Positions 16,845-24,487 of a DNA stretch of 26,995 nt are shown here, piece by piece. Every line of letters starts with the position of its first letter. Within the stretch, counting starts at the first letter, position 1. Position numbers and translations under genes: made by a program. Source of the stretch: DSNY01 sp964539745 (GTDB taxonomy: Bacteria; Pseudomonadota; Gammaproteobacteria; Burkholderiales; Burkholderiaceae_F). The notes beneath the pieces are model-generated. The model was not told the origin of the DNA. It ran no database searches and saw only the letters and a program-made list of their open reading frames with translations. Where the stretch lies: NCBI GenBank assembly GCA_964539745.1, contig CAZIJU010000045.1:1-26995 (forward strand), given 5' to 3'.

Positions 16845-18170
16845 TCACTGAGCGTCCTCGATTGCGAGCAGACCGGCACCGACCAGTTCGTCGCTGGCAG
16901 CACGTAACACGTTGAACCTCAACCCCGACCGCTCCGCAATGTCCAGCAAGGTGTGTTTGCCGTCGGACTGATTCAGGACCCATAGCATTGCAAGCTGGCG
17001 ATCGGGAATGTCCTGGTGGCCACCGGTGGGCCGGTACAGTCCGCGACGCCCCAGTTGCGGCTCGCCAAATGGACTGAGGTTTCGATAGCGTACGTCGTTT
17101 TCCAACAGCTCGACGATGCGCAGGCAGGCAAGCCACGACTCCCCAAGTGACTCGGCGGTTACGAAGTCCGGATTATCCGCCGACGTGTGGTATTCGGGGA
17201 ACTCGCCATTCGGCGTACGGGTAAGCCGCCCGACTGGCAGTGCGATCCCCGGTGATCCGAACTGACGTTCGTCGTAGCCCCAAGGTGAAAAGTCGATGAC
17301 TCGGCCGCCCGGGTGCTGGTGTTGCAGGACGTGGATCGCCGCCCGATCGATGTCGGCTTGTCCAAAGCGGCTGCGCTTGTAATTGAGAGGTCCACGGTCG
17401 CCGAGCAAGGAAAGGACCAGCCCATGGCGAACCCGGTGCATATGGGCGCGGTGCAACGCCAGCCATGCGATCGAGCCAATCGTGGCCGGGGCCAGCACGA
17501 AACGATACGTGTAGCGCGTATCGCGTTTGCTCAGGTAGGCCGCCAGCCTGACTGATACGACGACGCCCGAAAGGTTGTCGTTGGCGAGCGACGGATGGCA
17601 CGTGTGGGCGAAGATCAAAACCTCGTCAGCCTGCGTGCCGGGATGCAAGTGCTCGGCGATTGACATGGCACCGGGTGCCAGTGTCGACCGGATGACCGCT
17701 CGGTAGCGCCCGGGCGCCAGCTGTTCATATTGACGATGAGTCAGGCAAAAGCCCCAGTCGTCCTTGTAGTATGTCGTCCTGTATGGAACCCAATCAGGGC
17801 GATCGGGCAGCGAGTGAAGGTGCGGGCGCAGTTCCTCCAGGCTCAGCCAGCGATCGACCGGACGGCTGTAACCGACGACGTGGAGGGTATGCGCTCGAAA
17901 GTCGATGACGCGACGCCCGCCTTCGTCCTCGATGTAAGCGTCTTCGATCGTCCATTCGTCTGGCACAGTCCAGTCGAACACTGCGGTTCCACTGGGCACC
18001 TCGGTGATCTGCAGCGGTACCTCGTCGTCGAGGCGCTTGAGCGTAGCGCGCAGTCCGGGGCCTGTCAGACTCCGGCAAAAGGGGTAGAGCTCTTTCACCA
18101 TCGCGTGCATGCGCTGACCTTCGGCTGGGGCATCAGCGACGACATCAGCGTGCAGCCTGAACTCGTTCAC
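16845..18170 (-). CDS. DUF4910 aminopeptidase-like polysaccharide biosynthesis protein, 441 aa
   Basis: The protein matches the COG4310/DUF4910 group, described as polysaccharide biosynthesis proteins with an aminopeptidase-like domain. A DUF2172-like N-terminal part runs from LYPFCRSLTGPG to VFDWTVPDEWTIEDAYI. An M28-type core has candidate metal ligands in FAHTCHPSLANDNLSG (about 187-202, with H189, H192 and D198), and an EYHTSADNPDFV segment follows further on. A winged-helix-like tail closes the protein. The family's substrate is unknown; a zinc-dependent hydrolase acting on an acylated or amide-linked glycan precursor is possible. The GTG at 18170 is preferred because GGAAG lies 4 bases upstream and 16 bases separate it from the PIG-L stop. 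The ATG at 18224 would overlap that gene and lacks a ribosome site. Confidence 0.8.
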   Translation of the reverse strand: MNEFRLHADVVADAPAEGQRMHAMVKELYPFCRSLTGPGLRATLKRLDDEVPLQITEVPSGTAVFDWTVPDEWTIEDAYIEDEGGRRVIDFRAHTLHVVGYSRPVDRWLSLEELRPHLHSLPDRPDWVPYRTTYYKDDWGFCLTHRQYEQLAPGRYRAVIRSTLAPGAMSIAEHLHPGTQADEVLIFAHTCHPSLANDNLSGVVVSVRLAAYLSKRDTRYTYRFVLAPATIGSIAWLALHRAHMHRVRHGLVLSLLGDRGPLNYKRSRFGQADIDRAAIHVLQHQHPGGRVIDFSPWGYDERQFGSPGIALPVGRLTRTPNGEFPEYHTSADNPDFVTAESLGESWLACLRIVELLENDVRYRNLSPFGEPQLGRRGLYRPTGGHQDIPDRQLAMLWVLNQSDGKHTLLDIAERSGLRFNVLRAASDELVGAGLLAIEDAQ

Positions 18171-18186
18171 GCGACTTCCGTTTAGG

Positions 18187-18834
18187 TCAAATGACCAGCT
18201 TGCGAGCGTAGAACGCTTCGGCAAAGCCGCTAGGCGCCCGACATTCGACGCCCCGCAGCGACATCATCGCGTCGAAAACATCGGGCCGGAACCATGACTT
18301 TGAACGTTGCGAGGCAAAGTGCCGCATCAGGTGGGTGACCTTGCGGCGCCGCACCCTTGGCGACAGCGGGACGAATGCGTTCGGTTGCCCGAGATCGCCT
18401 TCGTACTTCGGGACCTCGTATTCGAGAATCAGATGATTGCGCCACGTGTTCCAGGTCAGTTCGCCGACAATCCGATGATCCTGGTGGCGGTCTTCGATCC
18501 GGTGTGTCAGAACGAGATCTGGCGAAATGGCACGCTTTAAGCCCTCAAAACAGGCCTTGATTTCCGCGAATTGCGACGGGAAGAAACCGTCCGAAAAGTC
18601 TCGCAGCAGGATTTCACCAGACTTGGCGGCACGCACGAACACCCGGGCGCTACGGCGTGCTTCGGCGGCCCGCTCACCGCTTGCGCACAGCACGACCCAG
18701 GTCAGCGCTGTCGGGCCACGCTGCAGCAGTTCGAACAACAGCCCCGCGCATCCGATCTCGATGTCATCGCTGTGCGCGCCGAGACACAAGACGTGCAAGG
18801 GTCTTTGCCCCTGGTGTAACCCGAGCTGAAGCAT
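18187..18834 (-). CDS. PIG-L family (LmbE-like) N-deacetylase, 215 aa
   Basis: The zinc-binding AHSDD motif at 20-24 and the second motif HRIEDRHQDHR at 111-121 are both intact, so it should be an active metal-dependent deacetylase of GlcNAc-like substrates or related amides. The length is normal for the family. It sits 27 bp after the cytidylyltransferase and 16 bp before the DUF4910 gene. Its place among nucleotide-sugar genes suggests removal of an N-acyl group from a sugar nucleotide or lipid-linked sugar, possibly before re-acylation. The precise substrate is not known. Confidence 0.88.
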   Translation of the reverse strand: MLQLGLHQGQRPLHVLCLGAHSDDIEIGCAGLLFELLQRGPTALTWVVLCASGERAAEARRSARVFVRAAKSGEILLRDFSDGFFPSQFAEIKACFEGLKRAISPDLVLTHRIEDRHQDHRIVGELTWNTWRNHLILEYEVPKYEGDLGQPNAFVPLSPRVRRRKVTHLMRHFASQRSKSWFRPDVFDAMMSLRGVECRAPSGFAEAFYARKLVI

Positions 18835-18861
18835 GTGGCGGTCGTGAGCAGACGACGGGCG

Positions 18862-19656
18862 TCAGGTCGAGCCTTTGGCGGGCTTGTCCCAAACCATCCA
18901 CGGGCACTCGCCGCGCGCTTCCATTCGGTCCAGACGGATTTTGTCTTTGAACGTGTCCATGGCCGCCCAGAATCCCGTGTGCTTGTATGCAAACAGACGT
19001 CGTTGCTCGATCAGTCGGGAAAACGGCTCGAGCACCAGCTCCTCGCCGTCGCGCATGTGGTCGAAGATCTCCTGTCGGAGAAAAAAGAAGCCCGCGTTGA
19101 TCCAGTGGTCGGACTGGCCTATGTCTTGGATTTCGGTGACCAGACCGTCGTCTCCGCAGCTGACTGCGTGGAAGCTCTGTGAGGGCCGAACCGCAACCAG
19201 ACTTGCCAGTGCGCCGCTTGCTTCGGCCTTCGCAAGGTACTGGTCCAGCGGCAGATCGGTGAGACCGTCGGAATAGTTTGCAAGGAACGCTTCGTCGTCC
19301 TTAAGTAGATGCCGGACGCGCATGAGCCGCTGGCCGAGATTGGAATGCATGCCGGTGTCGACGAAAGTGATCCGCCAGTCGTCGATCGCCGGCGCAAGTA
19401 ACTCGACGCGGCGCCCGCCTTCGGACAAAACGAAGTCCGTCGACATTTCGTCCCGATAGTTCAGGAAGTACTCGCGAATCAAGTCTCCACGATATCCCAA
19501 ACACAGAATGAAGTCCTTGTGGCCGAAGTGCGCGTAATAGCGCATCAGGTGCCAAATGATGGGGCGGTAGCCGACATTGACCAGCGGTTTGGGGATCGTG
19601 TCGGAGTGCTCGCGCAGCCGCGTTCCCAAGCCACCGCAAAACAGGACGACTTTCAT
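18862..19656 (-). CDS. rfbF: Glucose-1-phosphate cytidylyltransferase-like nucleotidyltransferase, 264 aa
   Basis: The start MKVVLFCGGLGTRL, the PKPLVNVG segment, IWHLMRYYAHFGHKDFILCLGYRG, the TFVDTG motif and the late GFWAAMDTFKDK are laid out as in Salmonella RfbF (DdhA), which forms CDP-glucose from glucose 1-phosphate and CTP. The length is close to the 257 aa of RfbF. The start at 19656 overlaps the SDR stop by 4 bp (ATGA); a longer frame upstream is only a shadow of the SDR gene. A CDP-linked sugar is therefore the expected product, but no CDP-glucose 4,6-dehydratase (RfbG) of the usual type is in the window, so the base and sugar remain to be shown. Confidence 0.85.
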   Translation of the reverse strand: MKVVLFCGGLGTRLREHSDTIPKPLVNVGYRPIIWHLMRYYAHFGHKDFILCLGYRGDLIREYFLNYRDEMSTDFVLSEGGRRVELLAPAIDDWRITFVDTGMHSNLGQRLMRVRHLLKDDEAFLANYSDGLTDLPLDQYLAKAEASGALASLVAVRPSQSFHAVSCGDDGLVTEIQDIGQSDHWINAGFFFLRQEIFDHMRDGEELVLEPFSRLIEQRRLFAYKHTGFWAAMDTFKDKIRLDRMEARGECPWMVWDKPAKGST

Positions 19657-20717
19657 CTTGAACCGGTTGTCGCTGGTGTCGGCCGCGTCGTCCAGAACAG
19701 ATCGTCGTCGACCTGCCCGGTGCGCTGCAGGTACTTCAACTGCTTCAGCCGCGTGAACGCGCGAAACTCGTACGTTTCGGGCGCGAACTCGATGCGTTCG
19801 AACAGCCGCCGCAGCTCGTCCGCGCCGGCGCGGGCGGTCCAGCGCGGCTTGAATCCGGGCAGTCGGGTCTCGATCTTCTCGAACGAGACGCGGTAGCTGC
19901 GGTTGTCGGCGCTCGGCGGGCCGGCGGTCACTGCGCAGCCGGGGAAAGCCTCGGCGACGATCGCCGCGATCTCTCGCACGCGATAGTTTTCGGCGGTGCT
20001 GCCGACGTTGAAGATCTGGCCGTTGACTGCCTCTGTCGGCGCTTCCAGCGTGCAGCGGATCGACTCGCAGATGTCCTCGACGTGCACGATTGGCCGCCAC
20101 GGGCTGCCGTCGCTCACCATCGCGATTTTTTTCTTGGTCCAGGCGAGCGCACACAGGTCGTTGAGCACGATGTCGAAGCGCATGCGCGGCGACGGGCCGT
20201 ACGCGGTGGCATTGCGCAGGAAAGTGACGCAAAAACCGGCATCGGCCGTCGGCGCGAGATCACGCTCGACCATCACCTTGCACTTGGCATAAGCCGTCTG
20301 CGGATTCGTCGGCGAGGTCTCGTCGAGGAACTCGCCGCTGCCCACGCCGTACACGCTGCACGAAGACGCGTAGACGAAGCGCCGCACACCGGCTTCGCGC
20401 GCCGCTCGGGCGATGCGCACCGAGCCTTCGTGGTTGATCTTGTAGGTGATCTCGGGGCGGTTCTGGCCGAGAGGGTCGTTGGACAGCTCGGCCAGATGCA
20501 CGACCGCGTCGAAGCCTTCGAAATCCTTCGGCGTGACGGTTCGCAGGTCCCTGTAGAGCGTGCGCGGCGCCTCGGGCATGGCAAGCGGATCCATGTACAA
20601 CGTGCCGTCACGGTAGAAGCCCGTGTCCAGCCCGGTGACGGTGTGGCCGGCGGCAGAAAGCAGCGGGGCCAGCCGGGCGCCAATGTAGCCCTCGGTCCCG
20701 GTAACCAGGATGTTCAT
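19653..20717 (-). CDS. NAD-dependent epimerase/dehydratase (extended SDR), 354 aa
   Basis: An extended SDR enzyme acting on a nucleotide sugar. The dinucleotide motif GTEGYIG is at 7-13, the catalytic Ser lies in YASSCSVYG (S119), and the YxxxK pair is Y143/K147. GAAGGA lies just before the ATG. The order nucleotidyltransferase, SDR and C-methyltransferase makes it the enzyme that oxidises, dehydrates, epimerises or reduces the activated sugar. It lacks obvious resemblance to RfbG-type 4,6-dehydratases over the middle of the protein, so a 4,6-dehydratase role is possible but unproven. The stop overlaps the start of the nucleotidyltransferase by 4 bp. Confidence 0.88.
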   Translation of the reverse strand: MNILVTGTEGYIGARLAPLLSAAGHTVTGLDTGFYRDGTLYMDPLAMPEAPRTLYRDLRTVTPKDFEGFDAVVHLAELSNDPLGQNRPEITYKINHEGSVRIARAAREAGVRRFVYASSCSVYGVGSGEFLDETSPTNPQTAYAKCKVMVERDLAPTADAGFCVTFLRNATAYGPSPRMRFDIVLNDLCALAWTKKKIAMVSDGSPWRPIVHVEDICESIRCTLEAPTEAVNGQIFNVGSTAENYRVREIAAIVAEAFPGCAVTAGPPSADNRSYRVSFEKIETRLPGFKPRWTARAGADELRRLFERIEFAPETYEFRAFTRLKQLKYLQRTGQVDDDLFWTTRPTPATTGSR

Positions 20718-20771
20718 GTCCTTCGTTCTTCCTTCGGTGGACTGCGGTCGGGTTCGCCGGCGCGGCCGGAC

Positions 20772-22046
20772 TCAGAGTACCCGCACTTCGGGGATCGGAA
20801 CCACGAAACGGCCGCCCCATTCGCCGATGTACGCCGCCTGCTGCGAAATCTCGTCCTTCAGGTTCCACGGCAGGATCAGCACGTAATCGGGGCGCGCTTC
20901 GCGAATCGCTTGCGGGGCGAGTATCGGGATGCGCGTGCCCGGCGTGTACTTGCCCTGTTTATACGGGTTGGCGTCGACGGTGAAGTCGAGAAAATCGGTG
21001 CGAATCCCGCAGTAGTTCAGCAGCGTGTTGCCCTTTCCCGGCGCGCCGTAGCCGACGATCCTCTTGCCCCGATTCTTGGCGTCGATCAGGAACGTAAGCA
21101 GTTTGCGTTTCGTGGCCTTGACCTGGTCGTCGAACCCGCGGTAGCGCTCCACTGTCAGAAAGCCGTCGTCGATCTCCCGCTGGCGCAGTACGGTCACGCG
21201 TTCGGTCACCAGGAGCGCGTCGTTTTCGGCGTGGCGTGCGTAGATGCGCAGCGACCCGCCGTGGGTGGGCAGTTCTTCGACGTCGAACAGCGTCAGCCCA
21301 TGGTGGGCGAAGATGTGCTCGACCGTCACGAACGACAGGTAGCTGAAGTGCTCGTGGTAGATCGTGTCGAACTGGTTTTCCGCGATCAGCCGCTGCAGAT
21401 GCGGAAACTCCATCGTGATGACACCGTGCGGCGCCAGCAGGATCTTCATCCCGCCGACGAAGTCGTTGATGTCGGGCACGTGAGCCAGCACGTTGTTGCC
21501 GAGCAGCAGGTCGGGCCGGCCATGTCCGGCGGCGATCTCCGCCGCCGTCCTGCGGCCGAAGAACTGCACCGTCGTCGGGATGCCCTTGTCCAGCGCCGCC
21601 TTAGCGACGTTCGCGGCCGGCTCGATGCCCAGCACCGGCACACCCGCGGCGACGAAGTGCTGCAGCAGGTAGCCGTCGTTGCTGGCGATCTCCATCACCT
21701 TCGAGCCCGCGCCGAGCTTGAAGCGCCGGATCATCGTCTCCGCGTAGCGGCGCGCGTGTTCGACCCAACTCGTCGAGTACGAGGAGAAGTAGGCGTACTC
21801 GGTGAAGATCTCGTCCGGGGTCACGAATTCCTGAAGCTGCACGAGGAAGCACCGGTCGCACACGTACGCATGCAGCGGATAGAACGGCTCCATCTCGTGC
21901 AACTGGTCGGGACGGATGTGCGTCTGGCACAGCGGCGACATGCCCAGATCGACGAAGGTCGTGGCAAGCGGCGCGTTGCAGAAGCGGCAGGAAAAGCTGC
22001 GGGCCTTGACCGGTGTGCCCGCGCGCGACTGGGCTGAGTTATCCAT
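20772..22046 (-). CDS. Nucleotide-sugar C-methyltransferase (TylC3/EvaC-like), 424 aa
   Basis: The three-part architecture of sugar C-methyltransferases is visible. An N-terminal zinc-binding domain has Cys20, Cys23, Cys63 and Cys66. The SAM-binding core has VMEIASNDGYLLQHF at 117-131. The C-terminal domain has GYGAPGKGNTLLNY and NPYKQGKYTPGT. Family members such as TylC3 methylate C-3 of 4-keto-deoxy nucleotide sugars. The start at 22046 has an AAGGAG site 5 bases upstream; a longer frame to 22196 lacks one. It is the first gene of the operon that runs to the pyruvyl transferase. The product is predicted to be a branched C-methyl sugar, but the position of methylation and the nucleotide carrier are not shown by sequence. 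Some relatives act on non-sugar substrates. Confidence 0.88.
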   Translation of the reverse strand: MDNSAQSRAGTPVKARSFSCRFCNAPLATTFVDLGMSPLCQTHIRPDQLHEMEPFYPLHAYVCDRCFLVQLQEFVTPDEIFTEYAYFSSYSTSWVEHARRYAETMIRRFKLGAGSKVMEIASNDGYLLQHFVAAGVPVLGIEPAANVAKAALDKGIPTTVQFFGRRTAAEIAAGHGRPDLLLGNNVLAHVPDINDFVGGMKILLAPHGVITMEFPHLQRLIAENQFDTIYHEHFSYLSFVTVEHIFAHHGLTLFDVEELPTHGGSLRIYARHAENDALLVTERVTVLRQREIDDGFLTVERYRGFDDQVKATKRKLLTFLIDAKNRGKRIVGYGAPGKGNTLLNYCGIRTDFLDFTVDANPYKQGKYTPGTRIPILAPQAIREARPDYVLILPWNLKDEISQQAAYIGEWGGRFVVPIPEVRVL

Positions 22047-22396
22047 TGAACTCCTTAGGGTGCGGGCAGCATGGTCCTCGGGGCGTGACCTCGCTGTCCG
22101 GGCAGGCGACGACCGAACGCGGCCCGGAGACCCTTCGATGCTGCCTGGGTGTCGGCCACGACAGGTTGGCCGTGCGAAGACTGGTTCGGCCAGCACGGAT
22201 CGTGTCCCATAAACAGGCTACCGGAAGGCTGCTCCCTCGTCATCAGCCGCTTATGCGGGGTGCTGCGCGGGCCGATGGGCGGTCAACGCCGGCAGTCGCC
22301 TCACTGCCGGGCTGGCGGCGCTGTTCGGCCCCGACGATCAAGCATTACAAATCTTCGCGTCACGACAAACCCCTTTCGCTTGCATCCGTCGCCCTT

Positions 22397-22470
22397 TGTC
22401 ATTCCGAGCCACAGGCGAGGAATCTCCGTCGCTCGCAACGCCGGGATCCCTTGCGCTGCTCGGGATGACA
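22397..22470. repeat. REP/MITE-like inverted repeat, 74 bp
   Basis: The left arm TGTCATTCCGAGC (22397-22409) and the right arm GCTCGGGATGACA (22458-22470) are inverted with 12 of 13 bases matching. Between them are GAGGAATCTC and GGGATCCCTTGCGC-like blocks. This arrangement is a dispersed non-autonomous repeat seen in many unrelated bacterial genomes and often mistaken for coding sequence. It can fold into a long hairpin if transcribed. It carries no gene. Confidence 0.75.
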
Positions 22471-22647
22471 GAACCTGTGCCGACGCGGGCGACGCGAACT
22501 CGCGGGTCGCGGTGTTACGAGCTTGCGTAAGTCTCAATAAGCCAGCCACCTGTCTTCGGCAAGCCAGCCGTCCAGAGCGCTGGCTCGACCGACCATTCGT
22601 CAGGCAGCGGCCGCCGGGCTGCGGTGAAACGGCGCTTCCGTTGCTTT

Positions 22648-22686
22648 CTACCAAAAACCCGGTAGAGCATCCCAAGCATTTGGGAT
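22648..22686. promoter_or_regulatory. Pair of adjacent small inverted repeats upstream of the sugar transferase
   Basis: A 5 bp inverted repeat, CTACC (22648-22652) and GGTAG (22661-22665) with 8 bases between, is followed 3 bases later by a perfect 7 bp inverted repeat, ATCCCAA (22669-22675) and TTGGGAT (22680-22686) around GCAT. The second resembles an operator half-site pair. It lies about 300 bp upstream of the sugar transferase ATG, within the divergent region. It might bind a regulator such as PrsR, but no match to a known site is claimed. Confidence 0.35.
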
Positions 22687-22986
22687 ACATTCATGCGCCA
22701 TCAAGACGGCGACGGTTCGGATCAGATCAGAAATTCCGCGCGTTTGGCAGGGGAATTTTCGACGTCCTCGGTGCGGCGAATGCCGCTGTGGCGGTTGCGG
22801 TCGGGCGGGTAGCGTGTGGCTTCAGTTCACTCGGATCGACCACCTCTTTTCATGCCGCGGTCACGCGGGGACCGGACGATGAGCCGTCGCAGTAGACGAG
22901 CGGCCGCGGCGCGAGGCAGGGGGCGCACCGTCCAGCGGTCGGGGCAGGGCATTTGAAGTAAAGCGGGGAACACGCCCGGAGAAAGC

Positions 22987-24372
22987 ATGGTTCGCGTTTT
23001 TCGTCACCACATTCCCGTCGGAACCCTCGTTCAGTTGCTCGCGGACGCGGGGATTTTCGCGGGCGCCGTGCTGCTCAGCGTCTACGTGCAGCTCGCACCC
23101 TATGGCGCGTCCGCATGGGCCGCGATGGAGGCGGCAGTTGTATACGCGCTGCTGATGCTGGCATTGAACTCCGCTTTCGGGCTGTATCGGCGCGACGAGG
23201 CGGTCACCTTCGGCGGCATCGTCGGGCGCCTGCTGCTGGCGCTGGCGATCGGTTCGGCGTTGGCGTATCTGCTCTTTCACCTGATGCCTAGCGGCCAAGC
23301 CGCCCGGATGGTCCTCGGCTACACCGTGCTGTACGCCGCCTGCGGGCAGATCCTGCTGCGCCAGGTGATGTTCACCGCGCGCAGCGCCGGCATCGGCGCA
23401 CGGCGGGTGCTGATCGTCGGCGCTGGACCCGAAGCCAAATCCGTCGAGGAGTCGCTGAAGAAAATCGAGTATCCGCGCTATTCGGTGATCGGTTTTTACC
23501 CGGTCGGCAGCGGCCAGACCGCGCCGTCCGGTTCGGCGCGGGTGTTCTCGCGCGACACCGGTTTCCTCGACTTGGTCAGACGCCACCGCGTGCAGGAGAT
23601 CATCGTGGCGGTGCGCGAGCAGCGCGGCGGGGTGTTGCCGCTGCGGGAGTTGCTGGAGTGTCGCATTACCGGCATTCCGGTGACCGACTTGGCGGGCTTC
23701 TACGAGCGCGTCCGCGGCGAGGTACCGATCGACTCGCTCAAAGCGAGCTGGCTCATCTACGGGCAGGGTTTCGCGCAGGATGGATTTCGCACGGTGGTCA
23801 AACGCGTATTCGACATCGCCGCTTCGACCGCGCTGCTCGTTCTTGCATCGCCGATCATGCTGCTGGCGGCCATCGCGATCTACCTGGAGAGCGGGCTGCC
23901 GATCATCTACCGGCAGGAGCGCGCGGGGCGCGGCGGGCGAACCTTCATGTGCCTGAAGTTCCGCAGCATGCGCACCGACGCGGAGAAGGATGGCGTCGCG
24001 CGCTGGGCGGTGGCCGGCGATTCCCGCATCACGCGCGTCGGCCGCATCATTCGCAAGATGCGCATCGACGAATTGCCGCAGTTGATCAACGTTCTGCGCG
24101 GCGACATGAGCCTGGTGGGGCCGCGGCCCGAACGGCCGTGCTTCGTGAAGGACCTGACCGAGAAGATCCGCTTCTACGACGTGCGCCACAGTGTCAAGCC
24201 CGGTTTGACCGGATGGGCGCAGGTTCGCTACAGCTATGGCGCCTCCGTGGAGGACGCGAGCAAGAAGCTGGAGTACGACCTGTACTACGTCAAGAATCAT
24301 TCGCTGTTCCTCGACATCCTGATCCTGGTCGAGACGGTTCGGGTCGTGCTGTTTCGAGAAGGCGCTCATTAG
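22987..24372 (+). CDS. PEP-CTERM/exosortase-type polyprenyl-phosphate sugar phosphotransferase, 461 aa
   Basis: A polyisoprenyl-phosphate hexose-1-phosphate transferase of the EpsB/WbaP type. About four N-terminal membrane helices (roughly 12-35, 45-65, 80-100 and 108-125) are followed by a Rossmann-like CoA-binding domain with VLIVGAGPEAK (141-151), one more helix (275-300), and the catalytic bacterial sugar transferase domain with KFRSMRTDAE (324-333), D361-E362 in MRIDELPQL, and LVGPRPE (376-382). It should load the first sugar phosphate onto undecaprenyl phosphate. GGAG precedes the ATG at the right spacing. In exosortase loci this gene class sits beside prsK and prsR, as here. It is divergent from the C-methyltransferase operon. 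Confidence 0.93.
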   Translation: MVRVFRHHIPVGTLVQLLADAGIFAGAVLLSVYVQLAPYGASAWAAMEAAVVYALLMLALNSAFGLYRRDEAVTFGGIVGRLLLALAIGSALAYLLFHLMPSGQAARMVLGYTVLYAACGQILLRQVMFTARSAGIGARRVLIVGAGPEAKSVEESLKKIEYPRYSVIGFYPVGSGQTAPSGSARVFSRDTGFLDLVRRHRVQEIIVAVREQRGGVLPLRELLECRITGIPVTDLAGFYERVRGEVPIDSLKASWLIYGQGFAQDGFRTVVKRVFDIAASTALLVLASPIMLLAAIAIYLESGLPIIYRQERAGRGGRTFMCLKFRSMRTDAEKDGVARWAVAGDSRITRVGRIIRKMRIDELPQLINVLRGDMSLVGPRPERPCFVKDLTEKIRFYDVRHSVKPGLTGWAQVRYSYGASVEDASKKLEYDLYYVKNHSLFLDILILVETVRVVLFREGAH

Positions 24373-24395
24373 CTTCGGTGGTGTCGCGTCGGAAC

Positions 24396-24415
24396 TGGCC
24401 TGTCTTGGCAGGCCA
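24396..24415 (+). terminator. Small hairpin after the sugar transferase
   Basis: A perfect 7 bp inverted repeat, TGGCCTG and CAGGCCA around a 6-base loop, lies 23 bases after the sugar transferase stop codon and before prsK. No T-run follows, so it is at most a weak terminator or an RNA stability element between the two genes. Confidence 0.3.
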
Positions 24416-24487
24416 ATCCGGCCGGCGGCATGAGCTTCGGGCGGGGCAAAATCCCCGTCCGATCCATTAGCACCGGTTTGCATCGCT

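Larger units (their letters stand above)
22047..22986. promoter_or_regulatory. Long non-coding divergent leader, 940 bp
   Basis: This is the largest gap in the window, separating the C-methyltransferase operon (minus) from the sugar transferase (plus). It must carry promoters for both. It contains a REP/MITE-like inverted repeat (22397-22470) and two adjacent small palindromes (22648-22686). Open frames crossing it translate the repeat and have no family similarity. A sigma-54 style search found only a weak TGGCAG-like element near 22746 with a poor -12 half. The space could also hold the trace of a lost gene, but none is recognisable. Confidence 0.5.

Noticed and set aside
19657..20232. N-terminal extension of the cytidylyltransferase frame
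   Set aside because: It overlaps the SDR gene in another frame, while the family N-terminus MKVVLFCGG starts exactly at 19656 with a 4 bp stop/start overlap.
20082..22037. 651-codon open frame on the plus strand
   Set aside because: It lies antisense to the SDR and C-methyltransferase genes, which both have intact family motifs and ribosome sites. Its translation is rich in His, Arg and Val with no domain. It is a high-GC shadow frame.
22742..22762. Sigma-54-like promoter upstream of the sugar transferase
   Set aside because: The -24 part (TGGCAG) is fair but the -12 GC is replaced by TT, so it does not meet the minimum consensus.
22149..22895. 248-codon open frame in the leader region
   Set aside because: Its central part is the translation of the REP/MITE-like repeat (SHRRGISVARNAGIPC), a known source of false genes. 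No ribosome site or domain is present.
437..24372. CRISPR arrays, tRNA or rRNA genes
   Set aside because: None seen. The only regular repeats are the four units at the left edge, without spacers, and the protein-coding Ig repeats.
22861..24483. 540-codon open frame on the minus strand
   Set aside because: It is antisense to the sugar transferase, with low-complexity Arg/Gln/His composition and no recognisable domain.
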